From Eubacteriaceae bacterium (GTDB lineage Bacteria > Bacillota > Clostridia > Lachnospirales > Lachnospiraceae): a stretch of 64,000 nucleotides of DNA. The notes under the pieces are model-generated. The model was not told where the DNA came from and did not search any database. It saw only the letters and a program-made list of their open reading frames with translations. The DNA is taken from NCBI GenBank assembly GCA_910574015.1, contig CAJSYQ010000001.1, forward strand, positions 186,001 through 250,000. Direction: 5' to 3'. The position numbers and the translations under genes are program-made. The stretch's first letter is position 1. Each line of letters begins with the position of its first letter. Shown piece after piece: positions 43,247 through 51,081 of this stretch.

Positions 43247-44050
43247 CTATTTTAATTGAAGATCTACTGCTTTATTCCCTTCCTGTATCCGCAGAGTAAT
43301 GCCGGATGCCTGCCTGCGCTCTTTCGACATGGTATAGACCAGTACGGCATCCTCCTTCCCCCCCTTGCGGATCGTGGTATTGAGATAGTTCAGTCCAGTA
43401 TTCTTAAGTATACTGATACCCGGCTCGTACTCACTGCCATCCACCTTCAGCTTATAGGAAATATTGTTTGCCCGCCTGCCAAGGCTGACCTTCTTTTTCG
43501 CACCGCTCTTATTGCGGATCTGGAAATGAACTACCAGCAATGTTTCGTCCTTACCGGCTGTGATAGGAATGATACCATCACCGCCCTTGGGATATTTGTC
43601 ACAAAACTGATACGATCTATATGAAAAATCTAATCCTTTTATATGAAATAGATCATTCAGCGATACTTTGTCTGTATTGTCCTCCTCTACGGACTGGCCG
43701 CTGGCCGCATCCGGTCCCTCCATAGATGTGTCCTGGCTGCCGGCGCCCTCCGTCCCGGGTTTCCCCTCTGGTGTTTCTGGCGCTGCCGGCACTGGTGTCT
43801 CTTCAGGAACAGCGGGTGGTGCTGTCTCACTGGGAACGGCAGAAGGCTGTGCTGTCTCGTTCACCCCTGCAGGATTTTTCTTGATCAGCCGTCGCTCATA
43901 CTGGTCGGAATACTGCAGCAGTAATCCCGCCGAATACTCAGCGATCATTTCTGATTCCTTTTCCGTCAGATCCTGTACATTCATACAGCCTCCCAGAATA
44001 AATACAACAGTCAGTAAAATGACCATCATCCATATTCTATTGTTACGCAA
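43247..44050 (-). CDS. Lipoprotein with Pro/Thr-rich linker and DUF4352-like domain
   Basis: 267 residues from TTG 44050, supported by GGAGGGGG 4 bases upstream. Signal peptide with lipobox LGGC (Cys22). A Pro/Ala/Glu/Thr-rich linker (about 65-125) precedes a beta domain (about 135-260; LLVVHFQIRNKSGAKKKVSLG, VYTMSKERR) resembling DUF4352 and the lipoprotein at 4311. Predicted to sit on the outer face of the membrane. First of the set lipoprotein-cheV-zinc-ribbon, with its own promoter. Function unknown. Confidence 0.8.
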   Translation of the reverse strand: MRNNRIWMMVILLTVVFILGGCMNVQDLTEKESEMIAEYSAGLLLQYSDQYERRLIKKNPAGVNETAQPSAVPSETAPPAVPEETPVPAAPETPEGKPGTEGAGSQDTSMEGPDAASGQSVEEDNTDKVSLNDLFHIKGLDFSYRSYQFCDKYPKGGDGIIPITAGKDETLLVVHFQIRNKSGAKKKVSLGRRANNISYKLKVDGSEYEPGISILKNTGLNYLNTTIRKGGKEDAVLVYTMSKERRQASGITLRIQEGNKAVDLQLK

Positions 44051-44090
44051 GTTTCCCCCTCCTTCTTGTCATCAGAATACATTTATACAT

Positions 44091-44119
44091 AGTATAACAC
44101 AAAAATCTCCATTCATCAA
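44091..44119 (-). promoter_or_regulatory. Promoter of the lipoprotein-cheV operon
   Basis: TTGATG at 44119-44114, 17-bp spacer, TATACT at 44096-44091; the -35 lies close to the end of the upstream histidine kinase gene. Confidence 0.55.
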
Positions 44120-44131
44120 TCAGCACTTTCA

Positions 44132-45709
44132 TTATTCCGGGTTTTTTACAGCCGGCACAGCGGCGGAATGGACGGCAATGTCCAGTTCAAACCAGAACTC
44201 AACTCCATTGTCATAATTCCTGACGCCATATTTCTGGTTGTGCGCTTCCATCACTGCCTTCACAATGGACAGGCCGATGCCGTTCCCGCCATACTCCCTT
44301 GTATGAGCCTTATCCACCTTATAAAATTTCGTCCATATCTTGCCAAGATCCTCCTCCGGGATGGGATCTCCCGTATTAAAGACGCTGACCCGGACCAGCC
44401 CGTCCTCCAGCGTGGTTTTGATCTCGATTTTCTTATCATATCTTACATGATTCAGGGCATTGCTGACATAATTCATCACAACCTCTTCGATCATGTACTC
44501 ATCCGCCCACACCATAATGGGTTCCCTGCTGCGGCGGCAGGATAAAACGGCCTCCTTCTGCTGGAATAAAATCTCCGTGGAATGGATGACATAATCCAGC
44601 ACATGGTTCAGATCAAAATGCTCCAGATGGACACTTCCGTTTCCAAATTCCAGCTGATTCAGATTCAGAAGCTTCTTCACCATCTTATTCATCTTCTTTG
44701 CCTCATCTACGATTACCTCGCAGTAAAAGTCCCTGCTCTCCGGATCGTCATGGATATTTTCCTGCAGCCCTTCCGCGTAACCCTGGATCAGCGCGATGGG
44801 AGTCTTCAGCTCATGGGAGACATTGGCAAGAAATTCCTGTCTCATCTCCTCCTGCTGGGAACGCCGGTCAAGATCCACCTGCAGTTCATTATTCGCCGTC
44901 TTGAGCTCGGAAATCGTCCGCTCCAGTTCATCTGACAGCGCATTCATGCTGCTGCCGAGTACGCCGATCTCATCATCCCTCTCATCCTCATAGCGGGATG
45001 AAAAATTCAGATCCTTCATATCCCTGGCATGCCTGGCCAGCCGCAGGATCGGCTTTGTATACTGATTACTGATAAAGAGCATGATAAATGTGCCGATGAT
45101 AACGATAACGATACCCGTATGGGTGAGAAACTGATTTGACACCTGTGCACTCTCCTGGATGCTCTGGTAATTGGCACGCAGATACACCCAGTAATTATTC
45201 GGCATCTGGCCCGTCAATTCAATATAATTGGATTCCACACGCTGGTCATACACCTTATATACCGCGTATTCACCAGAATGGCTCAGAAGTTCGCAATTCT
45301 CGTCCAGGGCAGTGCCATAATACATCGATTTGACATATTTCCCCACCTGTTCCCATGTGACTCTCTGAAGCCGGTCCGTATTGGCCGGATACACATAATC
45401 CAGCGTGGCGATCTCACCGGAACCGGAATAGATCCCAACCTGCATAATATAGATGCTCACATTAGAGTTGCTGCTGAGAGTATCCAGTTGGTCATACAGA
45501 CGGCTGAGCTGCTCCGCCGTCTGACTCCCCCAGTCCACGTCGTCGCAGACGTCCACCGTCTGGGCATAGACCCTCTTCATCTGCGACACCTTGGTCCGCT
45601 GATAAAAATCGGGCAGAAGAAACAGATTGGCAAGGCACATGCAGCAGATCGTAAGTATGAGCATGCCTGAAAATATAACAATAAGCCTTGTCCTCATGGA
45701 ACTTTTCAT
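44132..45709 (-). CDS. Two-component sensor histidine kinase
   Basis: 525 residues. TM1 (about 8-28), extracellular region of about 165 residues, TM2 (about 195-215), HAMP linker (PILRLARHARDMKDLNFSSR), HisKA with phospho-His in NVSHELKTPIALIQGYAEG, and HATPase with VMNYVSNALNHV, VSVFNTGDPIPEEDLGKIW and GGNGIGLSIVKAVMEAH. GGAGG lies 5 bases upstream. It follows its response regulator by 53 bases. Similar in layout to VanS/PhoR-type kinases. Signal unknown; cell-envelope stress fits the neighbours. Confidence 0.93.
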   Translation of the reverse strand: MKSSMRTRLIVIFSGMLILTICCMCLANLFLLPDFYQRTKVSQMKRVYAQTVDVCDDVDWGSQTAEQLSRLYDQLDTLSSNSNVSIYIMQVGIYSGSGEIATLDYVYPANTDRLQRVTWEQVGKYVKSMYYGTALDENCELLSHSGEYAVYKVYDQRVESNYIELTGQMPNNYWVYLRANYQSIQESAQVSNQFLTHTGIVIVIIGTFIMLFISNQYTKPILRLARHARDMKDLNFSSRYEDERDDEIGVLGSSMNALSDELERTISELKTANNELQVDLDRRSQQEEMRQEFLANVSHELKTPIALIQGYAEGLQENIHDDPESRDFYCEVIVDEAKKMNKMVKKLLNLNQLEFGNGSVHLEHFDLNHVLDYVIHSTEILFQQKEAVLSCRRSREPIMVWADEYMIEEVVMNYVSNALNHVRYDKKIEIKTTLEDGLVRVSVFNTGDPIPEEDLGKIWTKFYKVDKAHTREYGGNGIGLSIVKAVMEAHNQKYGVRNYDNGVEFWFELDIAVHSAAVPAVKNPE

Positions 45710-45762
45710 TATAACCTCCGGTTGATCCAGCTATTCTCCTTGAAAATACCGCAAAGTAACAG

Positions 45763-46434
45763 TTACACCTCGAACTTATATCCCATTCCCCATATGGTCT
45801 TGATATAACTTCCGTACTTGCCCATTTTGCTGCGGAGCTTCTTAACATGGGTATCAATGGTCCTGGCATCCCCAAAATAATCATAATCCCACACATGATT
45901 GAGAATTTTTTCCCGGGACAGGGCGATATCCTTATTCTCCATAAAGTATGAGAGCAGTTCGAACTCCTTGAAGCTGAGATCGATCTTCTCTCCATCGATA
46001 AGAACCTCATGAGCGGTTCTGTTCAGAACAATGCCCCCATACTCGAGATTTTCCTCTGACGACGCATTGGAACGGCGGAGAAGCGCCTGCACCCTGGCCA
46101 CCAGGATCTTGGGGCTGAATGGTTTTGCGATATATTCATCCACGCCCAGTTCAAAGCCCCGGAGCTCATCTCTCTCATCCCCGCGGGCTGTCAGCATAAT
46201 GATCGGAACCTTGGAATACTGACGGATCTCCCGGCAGGTCTGCCAGCCGTCCATCTTTGGCATCATGACATCCAGAATCACCAGAATGATATCCTTGTTC
46301 TCAAGAAAAATATCCACTGCCTCTTCCCCGTCAGCGGCTTCCAGCACCGTGAAATCCTGTTTCGTGAGAAAATCCCGAACCAGCTTTCTCATTCTCTGTT
46401 CATCATCAACTACCAATATCGTATTCTCAGCCAT
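45763..46434 (-). CDS. OmpR-family response regulator
   Basis: 223 residues from ATG 46434 (MAENTILVVDDEQRM) with AAGGAG about 9 bases upstream; the first eight bases overlap the end of the upstream gene. Receiver (about 1-120; VVDDEQRMRKL, phospho-Asp in VILDVMMPKMDG, and EYIAKPFSPKIL) and C-terminal winged helix (about 130-223; FKEFELLSYFMENK, SREKILNHVWDYDYFG, DTHVKKLRSKMG). It partners with the kinase at 44132 and is expected to bind DNA. Confidence 0.95.
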   Translation of the reverse strand: MAENTILVVDDEQRMRKLVRDFLTKQDFTVLEAADGEEAVDIFLENKDIILVILDVMMPKMDGWQTCREIRQYSKVPIIMLTARGDERDELRGFELGVDEYIAKPFSPKILVARVQALLRRSNASSEENLEYGGIVLNRTAHEVLIDGEKIDLSFKEFELLSYFMENKDIALSREKILNHVWDYDYFGDARTIDTHVKKLRSKMGKYGSYIKTIWGMGYKFEV

Positions 46435-46984
46435 TCTGATCTGCTCCTTCCTGTTGTTCCAGCTGTTCCTGTTTTTTATGTAATTGGTTTTCCCAGTCCT
46501 TATACTTATCAATCAGCTCTTCTTCCATATTAGCTTTATAATTTGTAAAAAATGTGAAAATCGAGTACTCAAACTTAAAATTGATCACCACAAAACCCAC
46601 CAGCAGTATAACGAGAGCTGCAACGGCAATCTTCAATTTCTTATTCAGCAGTACCTGCCCCTCGTATTTCTTTTTAAACCGATCCTGCCGCACCGGAATC
46701 AGAGGCACCTCGGCCGGCTCCGCCGGTTCCCTCCCGGGAATCTCCGCCAGATCCTCCTCCCGGGCGGCTCCCCCCCTGATTATAATGTCCCGCAGTTCCT
46801 CCAGAAATGCATACCCCACCATCGTCTTAAAATAATTTTCTCTGATCAGCTTATCATACAGCTTCAGCGCTTTCCCGGCATCCGACAGATCCGTCTTCGC
46901 CCGGATCTGCCGCACAAAATCATTTTCCCTGCGGGCGCTGCGCCTCTCTTCATCAAACTGATCCGCTGCCTCTTTCTCCGCCAT
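46427..46984 (-). CDS. Single-pass membrane protein of unknown function
   Basis: 185 residues. Acidic/basic soluble N-terminal part (about 1-115), one membrane helix (about 117-137, LKIAVAALVILLVGFVVINF), and a short C-terminal coiled coil (about 150-180, YKDWENQLHKKQEQLEQQEG). Not recognised. It overlaps the response regulator gene by 8 bases, so it is translated with the two-component system and could be an accessory or regulatory membrane partner. Confidence 0.7.
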   Translation of the reverse strand: MAEKEAADQFDEERRSARRENDFVRQIRAKTDLSDAGKALKLYDKLIRENYFKTMVGYAFLEELRDIIIRGGAAREEDLAEIPGREPAEPAEVPLIPVRQDRFKKKYEGQVLLNKKLKIAVAALVILLVGFVVINFKFEYSIFTFFTNYKANMEEELIDKYKDWENQLHKKQEQLEQQEGADQNG

Positions 46985-47013
46985 AGTTACTCAGTCCTTT
47001 CTTACCTTCCATC

Positions 47014-48129
47014 TCATACCAGTTTTGCATTGCTCCCCACATATTCCTGTACAAAAAGAAGCATCATATCATCCTTCGGATGACTGCCGTAGTCCTCTCT
47101 GTACTCCCGTTCCAGTTCCTCCAGCTTCTTTCCACTGTTCTCTGAATATTCCATGCTGCTGAGAAGATATTTTTCATAAGCGGCATCGTCAAAGACCAGC
47201 TGTTCCCTTGCAATAATGGTCTTGACAGCCATTCTCTCCATTACGGTTTCCTGAGCCAGCTCCGGAAGGGACTCCTCGCTCATGCCAAATCCCTGGAGCA
47301 GCTCCTCATAAGACACGCCCTGCATCTGGGCAAATGCCTCATACTGCTCTTTTAGCTCCTTCTCTTCCTCTTCCACCGCTCCCTTCGGATACCGGATCAC
47401 CTCGCAGCTCTCCAAAACCGTGCCCCATGCCATCTCCCCGGCATATTCCGGCGTTCCATTCTGTTTCTTCAAAGTCTCCCGCACGTCGGCAACATACTGC
47501 CGCACAGTGGGATTTTTGCCTTTGCTGAACTTATCGGCATAATAATCGTCAAATCTTCCCTTTATGGTAATCTTAAAATCCACCGTCTCACCAGAAAGCT
47601 CTTCATAAGAATCATCATAGACTACCGAAGCCGACACCTTATCTCCCGGCTGTTTCCCGATCAGGCTCTTTTCAAAGGCCTCCTCCTGAGCGAAATCTCC
47701 CACCCTCAGCACCGCATCCTCCTCTGACAATTCCTCGTACTGCTGGCCGTCTATATATCCTTTATAATCCACGCAGACATAATCTCCCTCTTGAATCCTG
47801 CCTTTGTGATCCTTCGTCATCTTCAGCAGCTGAGATTCCATGGCCTCCAGTACCTCGTCCTCCGTTGGCTCCGTGTCCACTTCTATGCCCTTGTAATCCC
47901 CCAGCTTCAGATCCCCAGTTCCGACAAAATCCGCCACAGCACCGTCCTTCAAGGCATCTTCCTCTGCCTTCACCGCTGTGGAAGTAACGGCGTTCTGTCT
48001 GCTCTCTGTAGCCTTTTGACCCCCTCGTTTCTCCATATATATGCTCAATAAAATGATCCCCGCCGCCACGGCTGCCATTGCCACGCAGACCAGTGTCACC
48101 ATAAGGACCGTTTTCTTCTTTCTGTCCAT
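47014..48129 (-). CDS. Membrane-anchored FKBP-type peptidyl-prolyl isomerase, trigger-factor-like
   Basis: 371 residues. N-terminal anchor (about 8-30, VLMVTLVCVAMAAVAAGIIL) followed by an extracytoplasmic FKBP-like domain (about 105-190; YVCVDYKGYIDGQQYEELS, LIGKQPGDKVSASV, VDFKITIKGRFDDYY) and a long helical region resembling the trigger-factor C-terminal arms (about 200-371). Known trigger factors are cytoplasmic; such anchored forms act as foldases for exported proteins. First gene of PPIase - membrane protein - response regulator - kinase, which suggests an envelope-stress module. Confidence 0.82.
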   Translation of the reverse strand: MDRKKKTVLMVTLVCVAMAAVAAGIILLSIYMEKRGGQKATESRQNAVTSTAVKAEEDALKDGAVADFVGTGDLKLGDYKGIEVDTEPTEDEVLEAMESQLLKMTKDHKGRIQEGDYVCVDYKGYIDGQQYEELSEEDAVLRVGDFAQEEAFEKSLIGKQPGDKVSASVVYDDSYEELSGETVDFKITIKGRFDDYYADKFSKGKNPTVRQYVADVRETLKKQNGTPEYAGEMAWGTVLESCEVIRYPKGAVEEEEKELKEQYEAFAQMQGVSYEELLQGFGMSEESLPELAQETVMERMAVKTIIAREQLVFDDAAYEKYLLSSMEYSENSGKKLEELEREYREDYGSHPKDDMMLLFVQEYVGSNAKLV

Positions 48130-48232
48130 CCCTGCAATCTCCTTTCAACCAGTAAGGCAGATGCTGCCCCGGCCCGCAGGCATCCATCCCGGAGGAACCG
48201 GATCCCGCTGCCGGACATCACCTGCCCCGTAC

Positions 48233-48724
48233 TCAGACTTCCTTATTGTTAATGTAGTTCATCAGTCCCTCTGCCTTAATGATACGCTGCATAAATTCCG
48301 GAAATGCCTGCCCCTGATAGGTTTCATTTTTTGTCTTATTGGTAATGACGCCGCTGTCAAAATCAATTTCCACCTCATCACCAGCTCCTATTTTCTGCGC
48401 CGCCTCTCTGCACTCAATAATGGGAAGGCCGATGTTAATGGCATTCCGATAGAAAATGCGGGCAAAGGTCTCTGCGATCACACAGCTTACACCGGAAGCC
48501 TTAATGGCAATGGGCGCATGTTCACGGGAGGAACCGCAGCCAAAATTCTTATCGGCTACGATGATATCGCCTGTCTTCACATTTTTTACAAAATCCTTAT
48601 CTATATCTTCCATACAATGCGTGGCCAGCTCCGCGGGGTCTGAGGAATTCAGATAGCGGGCCGGGATAATAACATCCGTGTCCACATTGTCGCCATACTT
48701 AAAAACTTTACCTGTCGCTCTCAT
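48233..48724 (-). CDS. leuD: 3-Isopropylmalate dehydratase small subunit
   Basis: 163 residues from ATG 48724 ([19 protein letters not shown]), with GGAGG 5 bases upstream. With LeuC it isomerises 2- to 3-isopropylmalate. Seen: [27 protein letters not shown] and [12 protein letters not shown]. This is the short archaeal/clostridial type. Lies 16 bases downstream of leuC and is translated from the same mRNA. Confidence 0.96.
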   Translation of the reverse strand: MRATGKVFKYGDNVDTDVIIPARYLNSSDPAELATHCMEDIDKDFVKNVKTGDIIVADKNFGCGSSREHAPIAIKASGVSCVIAETFARIFYRNAINIGLPIIECREAAQKIGAGDEVEIDFDSGVITNKTKNETYQGQAFPEFMQRIIKAEGLMNYINNKEV

Positions 48725-48740
48725 AGTTTCCTCCAATCCA

Positions 48741-50006
48741 TTATAATCCCAGCTCTGCCGGCTCGGAAATCTTTCCTGTCACCGCACTGGCCGCCGCCAC
48801 AGCCGGGCTTGCCAGATATACTTCAGAATCCACATGACCCATACGGCCGACAAAGTTCCGGTTGGTAGTGGACACCGCCCGCTCTCCCGCTGCCAGTATG
48901 CCCATATATCCTCCGAGACAAGGACCACAGGTGGGAGTGCTGACAATCGCACCCGCTTTCACGAAAATCTGGGTCAGCCCCTCTTCGATGGCCTGCAGAT
49001 AGATGTCCTGTGTGGCAGGGATCACGATACAGCGGATCCCCTTCTTCACTTTCCTTCCCTCCAGAATCTTTGCTGCCACTCTCATATCCTCGATCCGGCC
49101 ATTGGTGCAGGAGCCGATCACAACCTGATCTATAGCCACATCACCAGATTCCTTTACCGTCTTTGTATTCTCCGGCAGATGCGGAAAGGCAACCGTTGGA
49201 TCCAGGGCACCAAGATCGATGGTAATGGTCTCATCGTACACGGCGTCCTCATCCGCCTCATAAATCGTATATTCTTTCTTGGAATGTTCCTTCATATAGG
49301 CAATGGTCTTGTCATCCACCGGAAAGATACCGTTCTTCGCTCCGGCCTCAATGGCCATATTGGCGATGGTGAACCGGTCGTCCATGGAAAGCTCCGCCAC
49401 CCCTTCCCCGGTAAATTCCAGGGAACGGTACAATGCCCCGTCCACTCCGATGCTGCCGATCAGGTGCAGGATCACATCCTTGCCGCTGACCCACCGGTCC
49501 ATCTTTCCGGTCAGCACTACTTTTATCGCAGAGGGAACCTTAAACCATGCCTTTCCAGTGATCATACCAGCTCCCATATCAGTGCTTCCCACACCAGTGG
49601 AAAATGCGCCCAGGGCGCCATAAGTACACGTATGGGAATCCGCCCCGATGCAGGTCTCGCCTGCCACGATCAGTCCCTTCTCCGGCAGAAGGGCATGCTC
49701 GATCCCCATCTCTCCCACTTCAAAATAATTCGTTATCCCCTGCTCTCTGGCATATTCACGGACACATTTGCAATGCTCCGCACTCTTGATGTCCTTATTT
49801 GGTGCGAAGTGATCCGGAACCAGGGCAATCTTATCCTTGTCAAAAACCGTTTTTTTATTTAACTTTTCTACCTCATGGATTGCCACCGGTCCGGTTATAT
49901 CATTTGCCAGAACCAGATCCAGATCCGCCTCGATCAGCTGCCCGGCCGCCACGGATTCCAGTCCGGCATGGGCCGCCAGTATTTTCTGGGTCATTGTCAT
50001 TCCCAT
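48741..50006 (-). CDS. leuC: 3-Isopropylmalate dehydratase large subunit
   Basis: 421 residues, aconitase family with a [4Fe-4S] cluster. Seen: [23 protein letters not shown] split by the active-site loop, the cluster cysteines in [10 protein letters not shown] and [10 protein letters not shown], and [15 protein letters not shown] lies 9 bases before ATG. First gene of leuCD, with its own promoter that overlaps the end of dut. leuB is in a different operon at 13852. Confidence 0.97.
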   Translation of the reverse strand: MGMTMTQKILAAHAGLESVAAGQLIEADLDLVLANDITGPVAIHEVEKLNKKTVFDKDKIALVPDHFAPNKDIKSAEHCKCVREYAREQGITNYFEVGEMGIEHALLPEKGLIVAGETCIGADSHTCTYGALGAFSTGVGSTDMGAGMITGKAWFKVPSAIKVVLTGKMDRWVSGKDVILHLIGSIGVDGALYRSLEFTGEGVAELSMDDRFTIANMAIEAGAKNGIFPVDDKTIAYMKEHSKKEYTIYEADEDAVYDETITIDLGALDPTVAFPHLPENTKTVKESGDVAIDQVVIGSCTNGRIEDMRVAAKILEGRKVKKGIRCIVIPATQDIYLQAIEEGLTQIFVKAGAIVSTPTCGPCLGGYMGILAAGERAVSTTNRNFVGRMGHVDSEVYLASPAVAAASAVTGKISEPAELGL

Positions 50007-50045
50007 GATACGATTCCTCCATTTCCTTGTTGCTGTTCTCTCTCT

Positions 50046-50074
50046 ATCATAACAGAAATTATCCTCTTTGTCTA
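50046..50074 (-). promoter_or_regulatory. leuCD promoter
   Basis: TAGACA at 50074-50069, 17-bp spacer, TATGAT at 50051-50046. The -35 overlaps the dut stop codon. The leader is about 35 bases, so no T-box fits. Confidence 0.6.
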
Positions 50075-50518
50075 TTTTTTCCCAGTGGAGCCAAAACCGC
50101 CGCTGCCCCGTTCCGTGCAGCCCAGTTCTCCGGTCTCCTCATATTCCGCATAAATATAAGGCGTGATAACAATCTGGGCAATGCGCTCCCCGCTGTCCAC
50201 CACGATATCCTCCCGGGAATGATTGTGGAGCGCCACCATGATCTCTCCCCGGTAATCCGAATCGATCACCCCAACTTTGTTGGCAGGCGCCAGTCCCTTT
50301 CTGCAGGCAAGACCGCTTCTGGCGTAAACCAGACCCACCAGTCCCTCCGGAATCTCCATGGCAAGGCCGGTATGAACAAACTCTGTCGTTCCTGCCCCGA
50401 TCCTCAGCGGCTCTTCCATACAGGCATAGAGATCCGCTCCCGCCGCATATTCCGTTCCATACTGCGGGACCTTTGCCTTATCCTCCAGTTTCTTGAAATA
50501 AATCTTCGCTCTGTCCAT
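50072..50518 (-). CDS. dut: Deoxyuridine 5'-triphosphate nucleotidohydrolase
   Basis: 148 residues, trimeric dUTPase type. All five motifs are visible: AGADLYA (1), [11 protein letters not shown] (2), [11 protein letters not shown] with the catalytic Asp (3), ERIAQIVI (4) and [10 protein letters not shown] (5). Converts dUTP to dUMP, keeping uracil out of DNA. It follows nrdG by 12 bases and forms a nrdD-nrdG-dut transcript; ung at 38185 handles the uracil that escapes. Confidence 0.96.
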   Translation of the reverse strand: MDRAKIYFKKLEDKAKVPQYGTEYAAGADLYACMEEPLRIGAGTTEFVHTGLAMEIPEGLVGLVYARSGLACRKGLAPANKVGVIDSDYRGEIMVALHNHSREDIVVDSGERIAQIVITPYIYAEYEETGELGCTERGSGGFGSTGKK

Positions 50519-50530
50519 GTCTACCTCATT

Positions 50531-51061
50531 CTATCTAATCTCACCCTGCCAGTGAATGACCTTACCGGCTGCCAGTGATTTCTTCACATCAATGATCCTC
50601 TGGTTGTCAGAGCCCCGGAAATTCACCTTCAGATTCTTCTGTTCCCGGATAAATTCCCCGTCCACAAGAATGTCAATATAAGACAAAAGTTCTCTTGTGA
50701 TCTGGGATTCCCTGTACATCCTCCCGGCAATATCCCGGTCAAAAAGATATCCCGAATAACACCAGACATCCTTCTCCGGATATTCTTCGCGAACCCTCCG
50801 CAGCAGAGGAAGAAGCCCCTCCTGATTTTCCGGCTCCATTGGTTCTCCCCCCAGCAGCGAGAGCCCCGCCACATAATCCGGCCGCAGCCAGTCAAGGATC
50901 TGCTCCGTCTGAGCCTCCGTAAAAGGACTGCCGTAGTGAAAATCCCAGGCCTCCTGATTGAAACACTCTCTGCAGTGATGGGTGCAGCCGCTGACAAACA
51001 GCGACACACGGATGCCGGTGCCGTTGGCCACATCATACTGCTTGATATCCGCATAATTCAT
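50531..51061 (-). CDS. nrdG: Anaerobic ribonucleotide reductase activating protein
   Basis: 176 residues. A radical-SAM activase with SGCTHHCRECFN (C-x3-C-x2-C, near residue 26) and SLLGGEPMEPEN. It installs the glycyl radical on NrdD. Starts MNYADIKQYDVANGTGIR, typical of the family; lies 20 bases after nrdD. Confidence 0.97.
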   Translation of the reverse strand: MNYADIKQYDVANGTGIRVSLFVSGCTHHCRECFNQEAWDFHYGSPFTEAQTEQILDWLRPDYVAGLSLLGGEPMEPENQEGLLPLLRRVREEYPEKDVWCYSGYLFDRDIAGRMYRESQITRELLSYIDILVDGEFIREQKNLKVNFRGSDNQRIIDVKKSLAAGKVIHWQGEIR

Positions 51062-51081
51062 CTCATTCTCCCTGTCTGCGG

